Shown one piece after another: positions 17,096-25,862 of a DNA stretch of 38,099 nt. The number at the start of each line of letters is the position of its first letter. The stretch's first letter is position 1. Position numbers and translations under genes: made by a program. The notes under the pieces were generated by a model, which saw only the letters and a list, made by a program, of their open reading frames with translations, was not told the origin of the DNA and made no database searches. The DNA comes from Oscillospiraceae bacterium (GTDB lineage: Bacteria > Bacillota > Clostridia > Oscillospirales > QAMX01), in NCBI GenBank assembly GCA_015067705.1, contig SVLW01000018.1, positions 1 through 38,099 on the forward strand. The letters run 5' to 3'.

Positions 17096-18640
17096 ATGCT
17101 GAGAATCACCAAGACGGAAAACGGTATGGTGCGCGGCCTGCCTGCCGCCGACACCTGGATCACCGCCTTTAAGGGCATTCCCTTTGCCGCCCCGCCTGTG
17201 GGCAAAAACCGCTGGCGCGTGCCCCAGCCCGCAGAGAACTGGGAAGGCATCCGCGACTGCTTCCGCTTCGGCCCCATCCCCATGCAGGATGTCCCCAGCG
17301 GCAACGGTTTTTATGACAAGGAATGGCACAACGATCCCGCCCGTGACTGCATGGCAGAAATGAGCGAGGACTGCCTGTACTTAAACGTCTGGACGCCCGC
17401 GAAGTCCGCCGAGGAGCGCCTGCCGGTTATGGTATGGATCTTCGGCGGCGGCCTGAACTGGGGCCATCCCCAGGAGATGGAGTTTGACGGCGAACGCATC
17501 GCTCGCCGCGACGTGGTCATCGTCAGCGTCGGTTATCGTCTCAACGCTTTCGGCTTTATGGCTCATCCCGAGATCACCGCAGAAAACGGCGGCGTGAACT
17601 GTGCAAACTTCGGTCTTTATGACCAGAAGGCCGGTATCGACTGGGTGCGCCGCAATATCCAGAATTTCGGCGGCGATCCCGACAACATCACCATCTTTGG
17701 CCAGTCTGCCGGCGGCCGCAGCACCCTGTGCCAGATCCTGACTCCCCTGAATGAAAATAACGGCATCACCCACGCCATCACCCAGTCCGGCGGCGGCCTG
17801 AGCTTCCATTCCGGCAACTTCTCCGGCGGCTATCCCACTCTTGCAGAAGCAGAAGAGGGCGGCGTGAAGTTCTTAGAGTACCTGGGCGTGAAGAATATCG
17901 AGGAGGCCCGCCAGATCGACGCCGAGACCCTCCGCGATAAGGCCAGCGCCTTCCGCAATGCGGGCATCCATCGCTGGGGCCTGTGCGTGGACGGCACCTT
18001 CCTGCCGGACCAGCCCAATAAGATGCTGGCGGAAAACCGCCGTCTCCAGATCCCCGTCATGGTGGGCAACACCGACGACGAGTTCCGTGATGTGTTCAAT
18101 ACCGAGAATCCCGAGGCCTTTGAGGCATCTGTCAAGACCGTTCTGGGCGAGGACGCCGACGAGTTCTTCCGCCTCTGCGGCTATCCCGAGGCAGACTTTG
18201 CCGAGGTGCAGAAGGCCGCTAAGCTGAACGGCTCCTGCTTCGGCGCACGCCTCCTCAGCATGCGCGGCGCAGACGCCGGCCTGCCCATGTATTTCTATTC
18301 CTTCGGCCCGGAGATCCCCGGCGAGGATCACCCCGGTGCCTTCCATTCCTCCGAGCTGTGGTTCACCTTTGAGACCCTGGCAAAGTGCTGGCGTCCGTTT
18401 GTGGGCAAGCACTATGACCTGGCCCGCCAGATGTGCAACTACTGGACCAACTTCGCAAAGACCGGCAATCCCAACGGTCTGGACGCCGACGGCACGCCCA
18501 TGCCGGAGTGGACGCCGTTCACCAAGGACGCCCCCGAAGGCATCACCTTCCGGGAGAGTTCCGCTATGGACACCGCCGCCCGTCATCCCGCCATTGACTT
18601 CCTCTACGAGACCGCTGCCAAGCGTCTGTGGAGAAAATAA
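17096..18640 (+). CDS. Type-B carboxylesterase (para-nitrobenzyl esterase family)
   Basis: The 514-residue protein shows the family landmarks: AFKGIPFAAPPVGKNRW near the start, EDCLYLNVWTP (~95), the nucleophile elbow FGQSAGG with Ser204, an acidic residue in GNTDDEF (~328) and the catalytic histidine in AFHSSEL (His417). It probably hydrolyses carboxylic esters in the cytoplasm, since there is no signal peptide. In the usual oxyanion motif HGGG the histidine and first glycine appear as IFGGGL, a modest variation. The start at 17096 follows GAGGAGG. It is a paralogue of the esterase at 34304. Confidence 0.9.
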   Translation: MLRITKTENGMVRGLPAADTWITAFKGIPFAAPPVGKNRWRVPQPAENWEGIRDCFRFGPIPMQDVPSGNGFYDKEWHNDPARDCMAEMSEDCLYLNVWTPAKSAEERLPVMVWIFGGGLNWGHPQEMEFDGERIARRDVVIVSVGYRLNAFGFMAHPEITAENGGVNCANFGLYDQKAGIDWVRRNIQNFGGDPDNITIFGQSAGGRSTLCQILTPLNENNGITHAITQSGGGLSFHSGNFSGGYPTLAEAEEGGVKFLEYLGVKNIEEARQIDAETLRDKASAFRNAGIHRWGLCVDGTFLPDQPNKMLAENRRLQIPVMVGNTDDEFRDVFNTENPEAFEASVKTVLGEDADEFFRLCGYPEADFAEVQKAAKLNGSCFGARLLSMRGADAGLPMYFYSFGPEIPGEDHPGAFHSSELWFTFETLAKCWRPFVGKHYDLARQMCNYWTNFAKTGNPNGLDADGTPMPEWTPFTKDAPEGITFRESSAMDTAARHPAIDFLYETAAKRLWRK

Positions 18641-18657
18641 AGTCCCAAAATGCAGAG

Positions 18658-18692
18658 AACCGCGCAGTGTCCATGGACGCTGCGCGGTTTTT
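18658..18692 (+). terminator. Intrinsic terminator after the carboxylesterase
   Basis: A 15-bp stem (AACCGCGCAG arms, one G-T pair) around ATGG-type loop bases 18658-18689 is followed by TTTTT ending at 18692. The tlyA promoter begins two bases later. Confidence 0.82.
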
Positions 18693-18693
18693 G

Positions 18694-18702
18694 TGGTATA
18701 CT
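18694..18702 (+). promoter_or_regulatory. Possible extended -10 promoter of tlyA
   Basis: TGGTATACT is an extended -10 box. The -35 region falls in the terminator stem and has no consensus. Confidence 0.45.
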
Positions 18703-18735
18703 GGGTACCATCTTAGAAAGACGAGGACGGAAGCC

Positions 18736-19536
18736 ATGGAAAAAATGCGGATCGATCGATACCTGGTGGAACGGGGACTGGCGCCCAGCAGAGAGCGCGC
18801 CCGGGCCATGATCCAGGCGGGGCAGGTGTATGTCGCCGGGCGGCAGATCACCAAGCCGGCGGAAGCGGTCGCAGAGGATGCCGTGCCGGAGATCCGCGGC
18901 GAAGTGCTGCCCTTCGTCAGCCGCGGCGGTCTGAAACTGCAGAAGGCCGTGGCGGCGTACGCTCTCGATCTCGCCGGGCGGGTGGCCATGGATGTGGGCT
19001 CCTCCACCGGCGGCTTCACCGACTGTATGCTCCAGTCCGGCGCCGGAAAGGTCTATGCCATCGATGTCGGCACCGACCAGCTCCACCCCTCCCTGCGGGA
19101 AGATCCCCGCGTGGTGGTCATGGAACAGCGCAACGCCCGGGAGATGACGCCGGACTGGTTCGACGAGACGCCGGATTTTGCCGCCACGGACGTGTCCTTC
19201 ATCTCGGTGCGGCTGATCCTGCCCGCCATGTATGCCTGTCTTGCCCCGGGCGGCCAGGCCGTGATCCTGGTAAAGCCCCAGTTCGAGGCGGGGCGCAGCC
19301 GGGTGGGCAAAAACGGCGTGGTGCGGGACAAACGCGTGCATCAGGAAGTCCTGACGGAGACCGCGCAGTTTGCGGCGGCCCTGGGCTTTTCCGTCCGGGC
19401 GCTGGATTATTCCCCCATCACGGGGCCGGAGGGAAACATCGAATTCCTTATGCTGCTGGAAAAGGGCAATGAAACCGCGCTGTCCATCCCCGACGCCGCC
19501 GCCCGCGTGGTAAATGCGGCGCACGAAGCCTTATAA
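18736..19536 (+). CDS. tlyA: TlyA family rRNA 2'-O-methyltransferase
   Basis: The 266-residue protein has an N-terminal S4 RNA-binding domain (RIDRYLVERGLAPSRERARA, ~4-60) and an FtsJ/RrmJ-type methyltransferase domain (~60-260) with the SAM-binding motif DVGSSTGGFTDC (~80) and catalytic-lysine segment VKPQFEAGR (~182). TlyA proteins methylate ribose 2'-OH groups of cytidines in 16S and/or 23S rRNA, which affects ribosome function and capreomycin sensitivity in some bacteria. The start at 18736 (MEKMRIDRY) follows GAGGACGG; the extension upstream would include the terminator. It is not in the xseB/dxs/argR neighbourhood common in Clostridia, and stands alone here. Confidence 0.93.
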   Translation: MEKMRIDRYLVERGLAPSRERARAMIQAGQVYVAGRQITKPAEAVAEDAVPEIRGEVLPFVSRGGLKLQKAVAAYALDLAGRVAMDVGSSTGGFTDCMLQSGAGKVYAIDVGTDQLHPSLREDPRVVVMEQRNAREMTPDWFDETPDFAATDVSFISVRLILPAMYACLAPGGQAVILVKPQFEAGRSRVGKNGVVRDKRVHQEVLTETAQFAAALGFSVRALDYSPITGPEGNIEFLMLLEKGNETALSIPDAAARVVNAAHEAL

Positions 19537-19541
19537 GAAGA

Positions 19542-19576
19542 AAAGCAGATGGTTTTCACCATCTGCTTTCTTTTTT
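19542..19576. terminator. Bidirectional terminator between tlyA and the binding protein gene
   Basis: AGCAGATGGT (19544-19553) pairs with ACCATCTGCT (19558-19567), with flanking A and T runs. It overlaps the stop codon of the minus-strand gene. Confidence 0.85.
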
Positions 19577-22154
19577 AGTACGATATTTCTCCGCCGCATG
19601 CGGCAAGATACTCTGCCCACCCGGCATCGTGGTAGTGGTGCCGCAGATAGCGGATGCCGCCGTGTCCCAGGACGGGATGATAGGTCTCCGTCACGAAGGA
19701 AACCCGCGGAGACAGGAGCGACAGAGTGCCGCCCTGCAGCATGGGGATATAATCCGTGCTTGCCAGAATCGCGCCCTCCATGTCCGCCAGAATGGCGATG
19801 CGGGTGTCCGGATCGGCCGCGCCCGGGCCGAAGCACCAGGTCACGCCATTCACTTCCACCTCTGCGCCGTTCAGTGCGTCGGACCACTGGCGGAGATTCA
19901 TGGTGAGATCCGTGCCGTCAATTTGCAGGGTCAGCGCTTCCTCCTCGGCATTGAACCAGTCGGCGTCATACTGCTTGGCGGGATTCACATAGAGATCGGT
20001 CAGGGCATAGGGATCCAGCGCCTCGCCGGGCCATCCGGCCAGCACCGCGTCCGCCATGCCGGACTTCAGCTGATTCGTCCAGTCATTGCCGTAAGGCACG
20101 GACTTCACATAGCGGATTTTCCCCGCAAAGGGCGTGCCCGCGGTGATCTCATGGGTCTTTTCGTTGAGATAAGCAATGGTTTCGGTCAAGAATTCGGAAT
20201 CTACGGACAGCACATATTCGATCTGTACGGTCTGGTCGGAGATGCCGTCGCCGTCTAAGTCCGTGAGATACCCGGCGTCCAGCGCCTCCTCATAGGCCTG
20301 TGTGAAAAGCGCCTTTGCCGCCTCGGGATCACAGCCGGTAATGGAGGAAACCGCCGCGTCCAGATCGGCGTAGGCACTCACGTCCACGCCATAGAAGTCA
20401 CACAGTACCTGCTTCGCCGGTGCGGTATCCCGGTAAAGGAGTCCGGTCTCCGGATCCGCCACATAAGCGGCGCCAATGAGGCCAAAGCCCGCCGTGCGCT
20501 CCGGAGAGACCGCGGCGGCGAACTGCGCCCGATCATAGGAGAGCGACAGCGCCCGCCGGAAAGACGGCAGGGACAGGGTCTGGAGATCCAGTACCGCAGC
20601 GTCAAAGTCTTCGGCGGCCTCCCGCTGGTCCATGGCGGCGCGGCTGCCGTTATAGATCAGGAAATAGCTGGTCTCGGACGGCACGGCATAAGAGAGGGCG
20701 CTGTCCCGATATGCGGCGGCTTCCCCGGCCTGCAGGGAATCGCCCATGAGCTCGCCTTTCAGGAACAGCTCCCGCCGGGTTTCCGCGTCCCGCACCACCC
20801 GGCACTCGATCACATCCGTCTGGTACATGGGATAGGTCTCCCCATCCGCGGGATCCACGTACTGGTGCAGCCCATCGGAATAGCCGTACCAGCTCTCGTT
20901 GCGCGCCAGCGTCAGGGAGCGGCCGGCCTGATACGCGGCCAGCCGATAGGGGCCGCAGGACATGGTGGTCCCGACATCGGTGGCGTAATCGGAGTGCCAG
21001 ACGCCGTCCGTCTCGGTCAGGGTTTCTTCATAATAGGGTTCGTAGACAATCCAGTTCCGGGTGAGATGGGAGAGCAGGGCATAGCCCGTCAGCGGCCGAT
21101 CCAGCACCAATGTGATCTGGTGCGTCCCGGACTGGTAAAGGCCCACGGTGCCGTCGTATTCCGCTTCCGGATACGCCGTACCGGAGACAAAATAGTGGGG
21201 CAGGTCTTGCTCCGTCTCGCCCCAGTCGGTCACCCCGGTGATCACCGGCGCAAACAGCGCCAGATTCTCCTCCGTCAGGGGGATCAGGCCGTTTTCGTCG
21301 GCCATGCCAAGGAGCGTCTCCCAGTTGGACAGATCAAAATAGGTCTCACCGTAGGCGTCCACATAGGCCTGCAGGCTGTCGCCGCCCAGCCATTCCAGAG
21401 GAAACGCCAGGCCGATCCACAGGGATTTTCCCTCCGCCGTGCGGTACTGTCCGGCCTCATCCGCCGTCAGATCCTCCATGGCATAGGCACCCAGGGTGTC
21501 GGCATAGGCGGTGCGTCCGGCGTTTGCATAGGCCTCGGCCCCCGCGATGGAAAAGTCCCCGGCATAATACGCGGCGGCCCGGGCATTCCGAAGCGCCGGA
21601 TCCAACAGCCGCCTCATGGAATAGACATAGGTTTCGGCGGTGATGGGGGTGCCGTCCTCCCACACCGCATTGGGATTCAGGTCGATCCGGTAGGCATAGC
21701 CCGCCGCGGCATCCTCCGGGATGCCGAATTCCGGATGCTCCGCCCGCACGTCTTCCGTCACGTCCTCCGGCATGGCCGCCGCCATCTCGGGAACGATCTG
21801 ATACCCGGAGAAGGGTTCGATTCCCGGGACCGGATGCAGCGCGTCGTTATAGACAACGCTATAGAGTCCCGCGCTCAGATATTCCGCCGGATAGGCCTCC
21901 TGCACCGCCGCGGTGTGGGGGTTCCAGCTCTCCGCCAGAGCGGTGACGGCATCCCGATAGGTATAGGCGGTGGAGGGTTCCCCGACGGTTTCCCCGTCCC
22001 CGACAGAATCCTCCGGGGATTCGACGGGAACCGAGTCCTCCATGCTGTCTTGCGCCGGATCCTCTGCGGGATCCACAGGCGGCTTTGCAGCGCATCCCGC
22101 ACACAGGGAAAGCAGCATTCCGATTGCCAAAACCCATGCAATCGTTCGTTTCAT
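19575..22154 (-). CDS. Oligopeptide-type ABC transporter substrate-binding lipoprotein
   Basis: The 859-residue protein begins with a lipoprotein signal (hydrophobic stretch ending LSLCAGC, lipid-attachment Cys21). It then has the SBP_bac_5 fold of DppA/OppA proteins (YVYSMRRLLDPALRNARAAAY at ~175, FRRALSLSYDRAQFAAA at ~535). These proteins capture peptides or similar solutes outside the cell for an ABC importer. At 859 residues it is longer than the usual 520-620, with an extra insert around ~215-300. No permease or ATPase genes are near, so it must work with a system encoded elsewhere. The start at 22154 has GGAAGGAGGG. It is 35 bases downstream of pepF and is probably co-transcribed. Confidence 0.87.
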   Translation of the reverse strand: MKRTIAWVLAIGMLLSLCAGCAAKPPVDPAEDPAQDSMEDSVPVESPEDSVGDGETVGEPSTAYTYRDAVTALAESWNPHTAAVQEAYPAEYLSAGLYSVVYNDALHPVPGIEPFSGYQIVPEMAAAMPEDVTEDVRAEHPEFGIPEDAAAGYAYRIDLNPNAVWEDGTPITAETYVYSMRRLLDPALRNARAAAYYAGDFSIAGAEAYANAGRTAYADTLGAYAMEDLTADEAGQYRTAEGKSLWIGLAFPLEWLGGDSLQAYVDAYGETYFDLSNWETLLGMADENGLIPLTEENLALFAPVITGVTDWGETEQDLPHYFVSGTAYPEAEYDGTVGLYQSGTHQITLVLDRPLTGYALLSHLTRNWIVYEPYYEETLTETDGVWHSDYATDVGTTMSCGPYRLAAYQAGRSLTLARNESWYGYSDGLHQYVDPADGETYPMYQTDVIECRVVRDAETRRELFLKGELMGDSLQAGEAAAYRDSALSYAVPSETSYFLIYNGSRAAMDQREAAEDFDAAVLDLQTLSLPSFRRALSLSYDRAQFAAAVSPERTAGFGLIGAAYVADPETGLLYRDTAPAKQVLCDFYGVDVSAYADLDAAVSSITGCDPEAAKALFTQAYEEALDAGYLTDLDGDGISDQTVQIEYVLSVDSEFLTETIAYLNEKTHEITAGTPFAGKIRYVKSVPYGNDWTNQLKSGMADAVLAGWPGEALDPYALTDLYVNPAKQYDADWFNAEEEALTLQIDGTDLTMNLRQWSDALNGAEVEVNGVTWCFGPGAADPDTRIAILADMEGAILASTDYIPMLQGGTLSLLSPRVSFVTETYHPVLGHGGIRYLRHHYHDAGWAEYLAACGGEISY

Positions 22155-22189
22155 CGGGAAACCCTCCTTCCAAAGATTCCAAAAAACAA

Positions 22190-23896
22190 TCAGACAATGC
22201 CGCCCAGATCAAAGGCCTTCAGCCAGTTCTCGGCAGTCTCGCATACCGTGCGCAGACAGCTCTCTTCAAAGGGCGTGGTGAGTCCGGCATTCTCCAGAAG
22301 CTCGGTAAACACGCGGCTGCCGCCCTGCTTGGTATAGGCCATATAGTGGGCCCAGGCGTCCGCAGCATCCTTCTCCTGCATGGCCCAGATCTGCAGGGCC
22401 ACGGTCTGTGCCAGACAGTAATCGATATAATAGAAGGGACTTGCATAAATATGGCTCTGGCGCTGCCAGCCCTCGCCCTCTGCATAGAAGGGGATCTCGC
22501 CGTCCAGCTTCATCCAGGGCATGTAAACGCCCAGGAGTTCACGCCACACCGCATGGCGCTCCGCGGGAGTCATGTCGGGCTTTGCATACACCTCATGCTG
22601 AAAATGATCCACCATGGTGCCGTAGGGGATGAAGGTCAGGGCGCCGGAGAGATGGCTGTAGTAGAACTTCCGGGTGTCGTCGCCGAAGAATTCCTTTGCC
22701 CAGGGCCATGCCAGGAACTCCATGGACATGGAATGCACTTCACAGGCCTCCATGCTGGGCCAGACGGTGGAGGTGGGCACGCGATCCACGTTCATCCAGC
22801 AGGCAAAGGCGTGGCCCGCCTCATGGGTGACCACTTCCACGTCGTGCTGGGTGCCGTTGAAGTTGGCGAAAATGAAGGGCACCTTATAATCCGGGATACC
22901 GGTGCAGTAGCCGCCGCCGGCCTTGCCCTCGGTGGAGAGCACATCCATCAGCTCGCCGTCCAGCATGGTGCGGAAGAAGGCGCTGGTCTCGGGGGAAAGC
23001 TCGTCATAGAATTTCTTGCCTGCGGCCAGAATGGCGTCGGCATCACCGGCGGGCCGGGGATTGCCGCTTCGGAACTGCAGGGCGTTGTCGGCAAAGCTCA
23101 TGGGATAGGATTTCCCAAGGCGCTCTGCCTGGGCGCGGTAAATGGCATCTGCCACCGGCACCAGATACTTCTGCACGGCGGCGCGGAATTTCTCCACGTC
23201 CTCCTTGCCGTAGCAGTTGCGGCCCATGCGGTAATATCCAAGGGTGGTATAGCCCTCATAGCCCAGTTTTTTGCCCATGGTGTCGCGCAGCTTCACCAGC
23301 TTGTCATAGATCTCGTCAAGCTCTGCCTGATGGTCCTTATACCACTGACCCTCTGCCTTCCAGGCGGCCAGACGGCGGGCGTCGTCGGGATCGTTCTTGA
23401 AGGGCGACAGCTGGGACAGGGTATAAACGCCGTCCTCAAAGGGGATCTGGGCAGAGGCAATGAGCTTGGAATACGCCTGGGTCAGTTCGTTCTCCTGCTG
23501 CAGCTCCGCAATGATCTCCGGGGAGAAGGTTTTCAGAGCGATCTCGGCATTCCGGAACATCAGGTCGCCGTATTCCGCGGCGAATTCTGCCCGGAAGGGA
23601 GAGGCCAGCATGGCCAGCGTCCAGTTCTGCAGATCGTTCTGCAGCTCCGGCTGGGCCACATTCCAGAAATTCTGTTCTTCCTCATAGAAGGGGTCTTTCG
23701 TATTGATGGAATTGCGGACATAGCACAGCGTGCCCATGGTCTCCACATGGGCGGAAACCTCCTCCATCTTCAGGAAAATGGCGCGGGCCTCCTCATAAGT
23801 GGCGGCAGCCGCAAACGACGCGGTCAGCGCCGCGATTTCTTTCTTCACCTCGTCCAGATTGGGACGGGAATACTGCATTTCAGAAAACTTGATCAT
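22190..23896 (-). CDS. pepF: M3 family oligoendopeptidase
   Basis: The 568-residue cytoplasmic zinc peptidase carries HEAGH (~356) of the HExxH motif plus the downstream glutamate segment WPSMEACEVHSMSMEF (~385), typical of the M3 PepF/M3B group. It cleaves short peptides, fitting the oligopeptide-binding protein encoded next in the operon: uptake and then hydrolysis. The start at 23896 (MIKFSEM) is chosen because AAAGGAG is 9 bases upstream; the ATG seven codons earlier overlaps that site. Confidence 0.92.
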   Translation of the reverse strand: MIKFSEMQYSRPNLDEVKKEIAALTASFAAAATYEEARAIFLKMEEVSAHVETMGTLCYVRNSINTKDPFYEEEQNFWNVAQPELQNDLQNWTLAMLASPFRAEFAAEYGDLMFRNAEIALKTFSPEIIAELQQENELTQAYSKLIASAQIPFEDGVYTLSQLSPFKNDPDDARRLAAWKAEGQWYKDHQAELDEIYDKLVKLRDTMGKKLGYEGYTTLGYYRMGRNCYGKEDVEKFRAAVQKYLVPVADAIYRAQAERLGKSYPMSFADNALQFRSGNPRPAGDADAILAAGKKFYDELSPETSAFFRTMLDGELMDVLSTEGKAGGGYCTGIPDYKVPFIFANFNGTQHDVEVVTHEAGHAFACWMNVDRVPTSTVWPSMEACEVHSMSMEFLAWPWAKEFFGDDTRKFYYSHLSGALTFIPYGTMVDHFQHEVYAKPDMTPAERHAVWRELLGVYMPWMKLDGEIPFYAEGEGWQRQSHIYASPFYYIDYCLAQTVALQIWAMQEKDAADAWAHYMAYTKQGGSRVFTELLENAGLTTPFEESCLRTVCETAENWLKAFDLGGIV

Positions 23897-23931
23897 CACG
23901 ACGAACTCCTTTATCATTCGTTAATACCGTT

Positions 23932-23960
23932 ATTATAGTACGCTTTCCCCCGCCTTGCAA
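23932..23960 (-). promoter_or_regulatory. Promoter of the pepF operon
   Basis: On the minus strand TTGCAA (23960-23955) and TATAAT (23937-23932) are 17 bases apart, 35 bases before the start codon. Confidence 0.72.
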
Positions 23961-23994
23961 GGGAAACGCCCCGCTGAAATCCGGGAGAAACAGG

Positions 23995-24039
23995 AAAAAA
24001 CCGACGGTCACGGAAGAATCCGGGAACCATCGGTTTTTT
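23995..24039. terminator. Bidirectional terminator in a gene-free region
   Basis: A6-CCGACGGT (23995-24008) pairs with ACCATCGG-T6 (24026-24039), one mismatch. Both neighbouring genes point away from it, so it has no protein gene to terminate. This suggests a non-coding transcript ends here on the minus strand. Confidence 0.78.
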
Positions 24040-24370
24040 CATCACAAGGAATCTCAAGCAAACATTCATCCCATTTTACAGGAAGGCGCATCCGCAAAAC
24101 GCGATGAACAGAAGAGACTTTAGAAAGTTGTTTTACTGACTTTAGGAGGGTCGGCGGCTGTGCCGTATGGCGGGGACACAGCCGCCCATGGGTCAAAAAT
24201 TAGGGAGGGAAGGAAATAAATAGGAGGGACGCCGCGGGGCTTCCGCCTCCTGCCTTCGCGCCGGTACGCGGGCCGCCGGGCAGGGCCGCTTGGTGTACAG
24301 CCGCCCGGACAGAGGAAGAAGTGCGGCGGATTCTTTCGCATGAATCCTCGTTAGTCATTGCTAACTTGTG
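23995..24370 (-). ncRNA. Candidate structured non-coding RNA
   Basis: A strong minus-strand promoter (24404-24376) and the terminator at 23995-24039 bracket about 370 bases with no credible gene. The predicted RNA can form GUUAG/CUAAC and GGAUUC/GAAUCC hairpins near its 5' end. A CCGGGC/GCCCGG stem-loop is closed by 24276-24281 and 24303-24308. A very stable 10-bp hairpin GGCGGCTGTG/CACAGCCGCC lies at 24153-24186. Between the stems are single-stranded C-rich runs (CCCTCCT, CCTTCCCTCCC, ACCCTCC) complementary to Shine-Dalgarno sequences. I do not recognise a known family. It could instead be a long leader or an attenuated transcript reading toward pepF. Two short open frames here (61 and 73 codons) lack ribosome sites and are proline/arginine-rich by composition. 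Confidence 0.5.
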
Positions 24371-24375
24371 AGTAT

Positions 24376-24404
24376 AGAATACCATGCATATCCTACTTTG
24401 TCAA
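24376..24404 (-). promoter_or_regulatory. Strong orphan promoter
   Basis: On the minus strand TTGACA (24404-24399) and TATTCT (24381-24376) are 17 bases apart. No protein gene follows within 480 bases. Confidence 0.68.
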
Positions 24405-24448
24405 TAGGTTTATGAAAAATATTTTTTGTATTTTTTCATTGCTCTGCC

Positions 24449-24477
24449 TTGTGCGGGATGCGGGGCTAATTTATAAT
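24449..24477 (+). promoter_or_regulatory. Promoter of the phosphodiesterase-birA operon
   Basis: TTGTGC (24449-24454) and TATAAT (24472-24477) are 17 bases apart, 30 bases before the start codon. Confidence 0.65.
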
Positions 24478-24506
24478 AAGGGAAACGAAGAAAAAAGGAG
24501 CGCGCG

Positions 24507-24983
24507 ATGCGGATACTGGTTTTTTCTGACACCCATGGCAGTACCTCTGCCATGTTTCAAATATTGGAACAGACGCCCTGCCATATGGTGCTGCATCTGG
24601 GGGACTGTGTGGCGGACTGTGAAGAGCTGCGCTGGGTCTATCCCCGACTGGATATCCGCCAGGTGGCGGGCAATGATTACCGGGATCTGATGTCCGGCGT
24701 AAACCCCTATGACGTGATAGACGCCGACGGCGTGCGGATCTATCTGGTGCATGGCCACCGGCATCAGGTGAAGGCCGGGCCGGAGACCCTCTGCGCCTGT
24801 GCCGCCGGGCAAAAGGCACAGCTGGCCCTTTATGGCCACACCCATGTGGCGGCCATGGGAAAAGTGGGCGAGGTGACTTACCTGAATCCCGGCAGTCTCT
24901 CCCGCCCCCGGGACCGGGGCGCATCCTATGCCGTCATCGAGATCCATAACGGCAGCTTTACCTGTGAGGTCAAGAGACTATGA
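24507..24983 (+). CDS. YfcE/MJ0936-type metallophosphoesterase
   Basis: The 158-residue protein has all the motifs of the small calcineurin-like phosphodiesterases: SDTHG (~7-11), LGDCVAD (~31), AGNDY (~56), VHGHRH (~80) and GHTH (~111), which bind two metal ions. Family members hydrolyse phosphodiesters in vitro, and their natural substrates are mostly unknown. The start follows AAAGGAG. The stop overlaps the biotin ligase start (ATGA). In many Clostridia this gene neighbours rdgB and rph; here the partner is birA. Confidence 0.92.
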   Translation: MRILVFSDTHGSTSAMFQILEQTPCHMVLHLGDCVADCEELRWVYPRLDIRQVAGNDYRDLMSGVNPYDVIDADGVRIYLVHGHRHQVKAGPETLCACAAGQKAQLALYGHTHVAAMGKVGEVTYLNPGSLSRPRDRGASYAVIEIHNGSFTCEVKRL

Positions 24984-25774
24984 ACGAAAGCTTTACCTAT
25001 CTTGCGGAATACCTTTCCGCGCTGCATACCCGTGAGCTGGGCCGGGCGCCGGAGCTCTTTGATACCCTGGATTCTACCAATGCCTATCTCAAGCGGGAGC
25101 ATACTGCGGGCCGGGCGCCGGCCGGCGCCGTGGCCATTGCCCTGCGCCAGACGGCGGGGCGCGGCAGACTGGGCAGGACCTGGGAATCCATTCCCGGCGC
25201 AGGGCTCTATTTCTCCCTGCTGGCGCCGCGGCTGCCGATGGAGCGGCTGTCATTGGTGCCGGTGGCGGTGGGCGTCGCGGCGGCGGCGGCCCTGCAGGAG
25301 ATCGCGGAGGTGACGGCGGGTATCAAATGGCCCAACGATCTGATCGTCTCCGACCGCAAGCTCTCCGGCATTCTCTGTGAGGGCGTGCTGGGCCGGGCCG
25401 TGTGCGGCATCGGCGTGAATTTACTGCAGGACGCGGCGTTCTTCGTCCGGGCAGAATTGCCTCACGGCACCAGCCTTTTGCTGGAGACCGGGCGCGTCGT
25501 CTCCGCCCCGCGTCTGGCGGCGGAGATCGTGAACCGGCTGGAGCCCTGGCTGGACGAGCTTTCGGCGGGCAAGATCGATGCGCTGATCGATCGGTTCCGG
25601 GAAAACTGCGTCAGCATCGGACGGGAAGTCCGTGCCATTTCCCCCACCGGGGAGCTTGCCGGTATTGCTGTTGATGTGGATGCCGAAGGCAGACTGGTCA
25701 TCGAGCATGCAGACGGCTGCACGGCGGTATCTGCCGGTGAAGTCCAGCTTCGCACCGTGCGGGGCTATCTCTGA
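24980..25774 (+). CDS. birA: Biotin--[acetyl-CoA carboxylase] ligase, no DNA-binding domain
   Basis: The 264-residue enzyme has the biotin-binding loop GRGRLGRTW (~60-68), KWPNDL (~116) and GILCE (~131), plus the C-terminal SH3-like domain (~215-264). It makes biotinyl-5'-AMP and transfers biotin to carboxylase carrier proteins. The N-terminal winged helix of bifunctional BirA is missing, so this is a group I ligase that cannot repress biotin genes itself. It is translationally coupled to the phosphodiesterase. Confidence 0.94.
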   Translation: MNESFTYLAEYLSALHTRELGRAPELFDTLDSTNAYLKREHTAGRAPAGAVAIALRQTAGRGRLGRTWESIPGAGLYFSLLAPRLPMERLSLVPVAVGVAAAAALQEIAEVTAGIKWPNDLIVSDRKLSGILCEGVLGRAVCGIGVNLLQDAAFFVRAELPHGTSLLLETGRVVSAPRLAAEIVNRLEPWLDELSAGKIDALIDRFRENCVSIGREVRAISPTGELAGIAVDVDAEGRLVIEHADGCTAVSAGEVQLRTVRGYL

Positions 25775-25796
25775 CGGAGATTCCTGACAGATTCGA

Positions 25797-25824
25797 TTGA
25801 CGAAATCCACGAATATGGTATAAT
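25797..25824 (+). promoter_or_regulatory. Promoter of the dehydratase gene
   Basis: TTGACG (25797-25802) and TATAAT (25819-25824) are 16 bases apart, 38 bases before the start codon. Confidence 0.75.
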
Positions 25825-25862
25825 AAACTCACAAGAACCAAATACACTCGGGAGGTTATCTC

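Noticed and set aside
24120-24385. Two overlapping short minus-strand frames (61 and 73 codons) as protein genes
   Set aside because: Neither has a ribosome site, the composition is Arg/Pro/Ala-rich, and the region has strong hairpins and a promoter-terminator frame that fit an RNA better.
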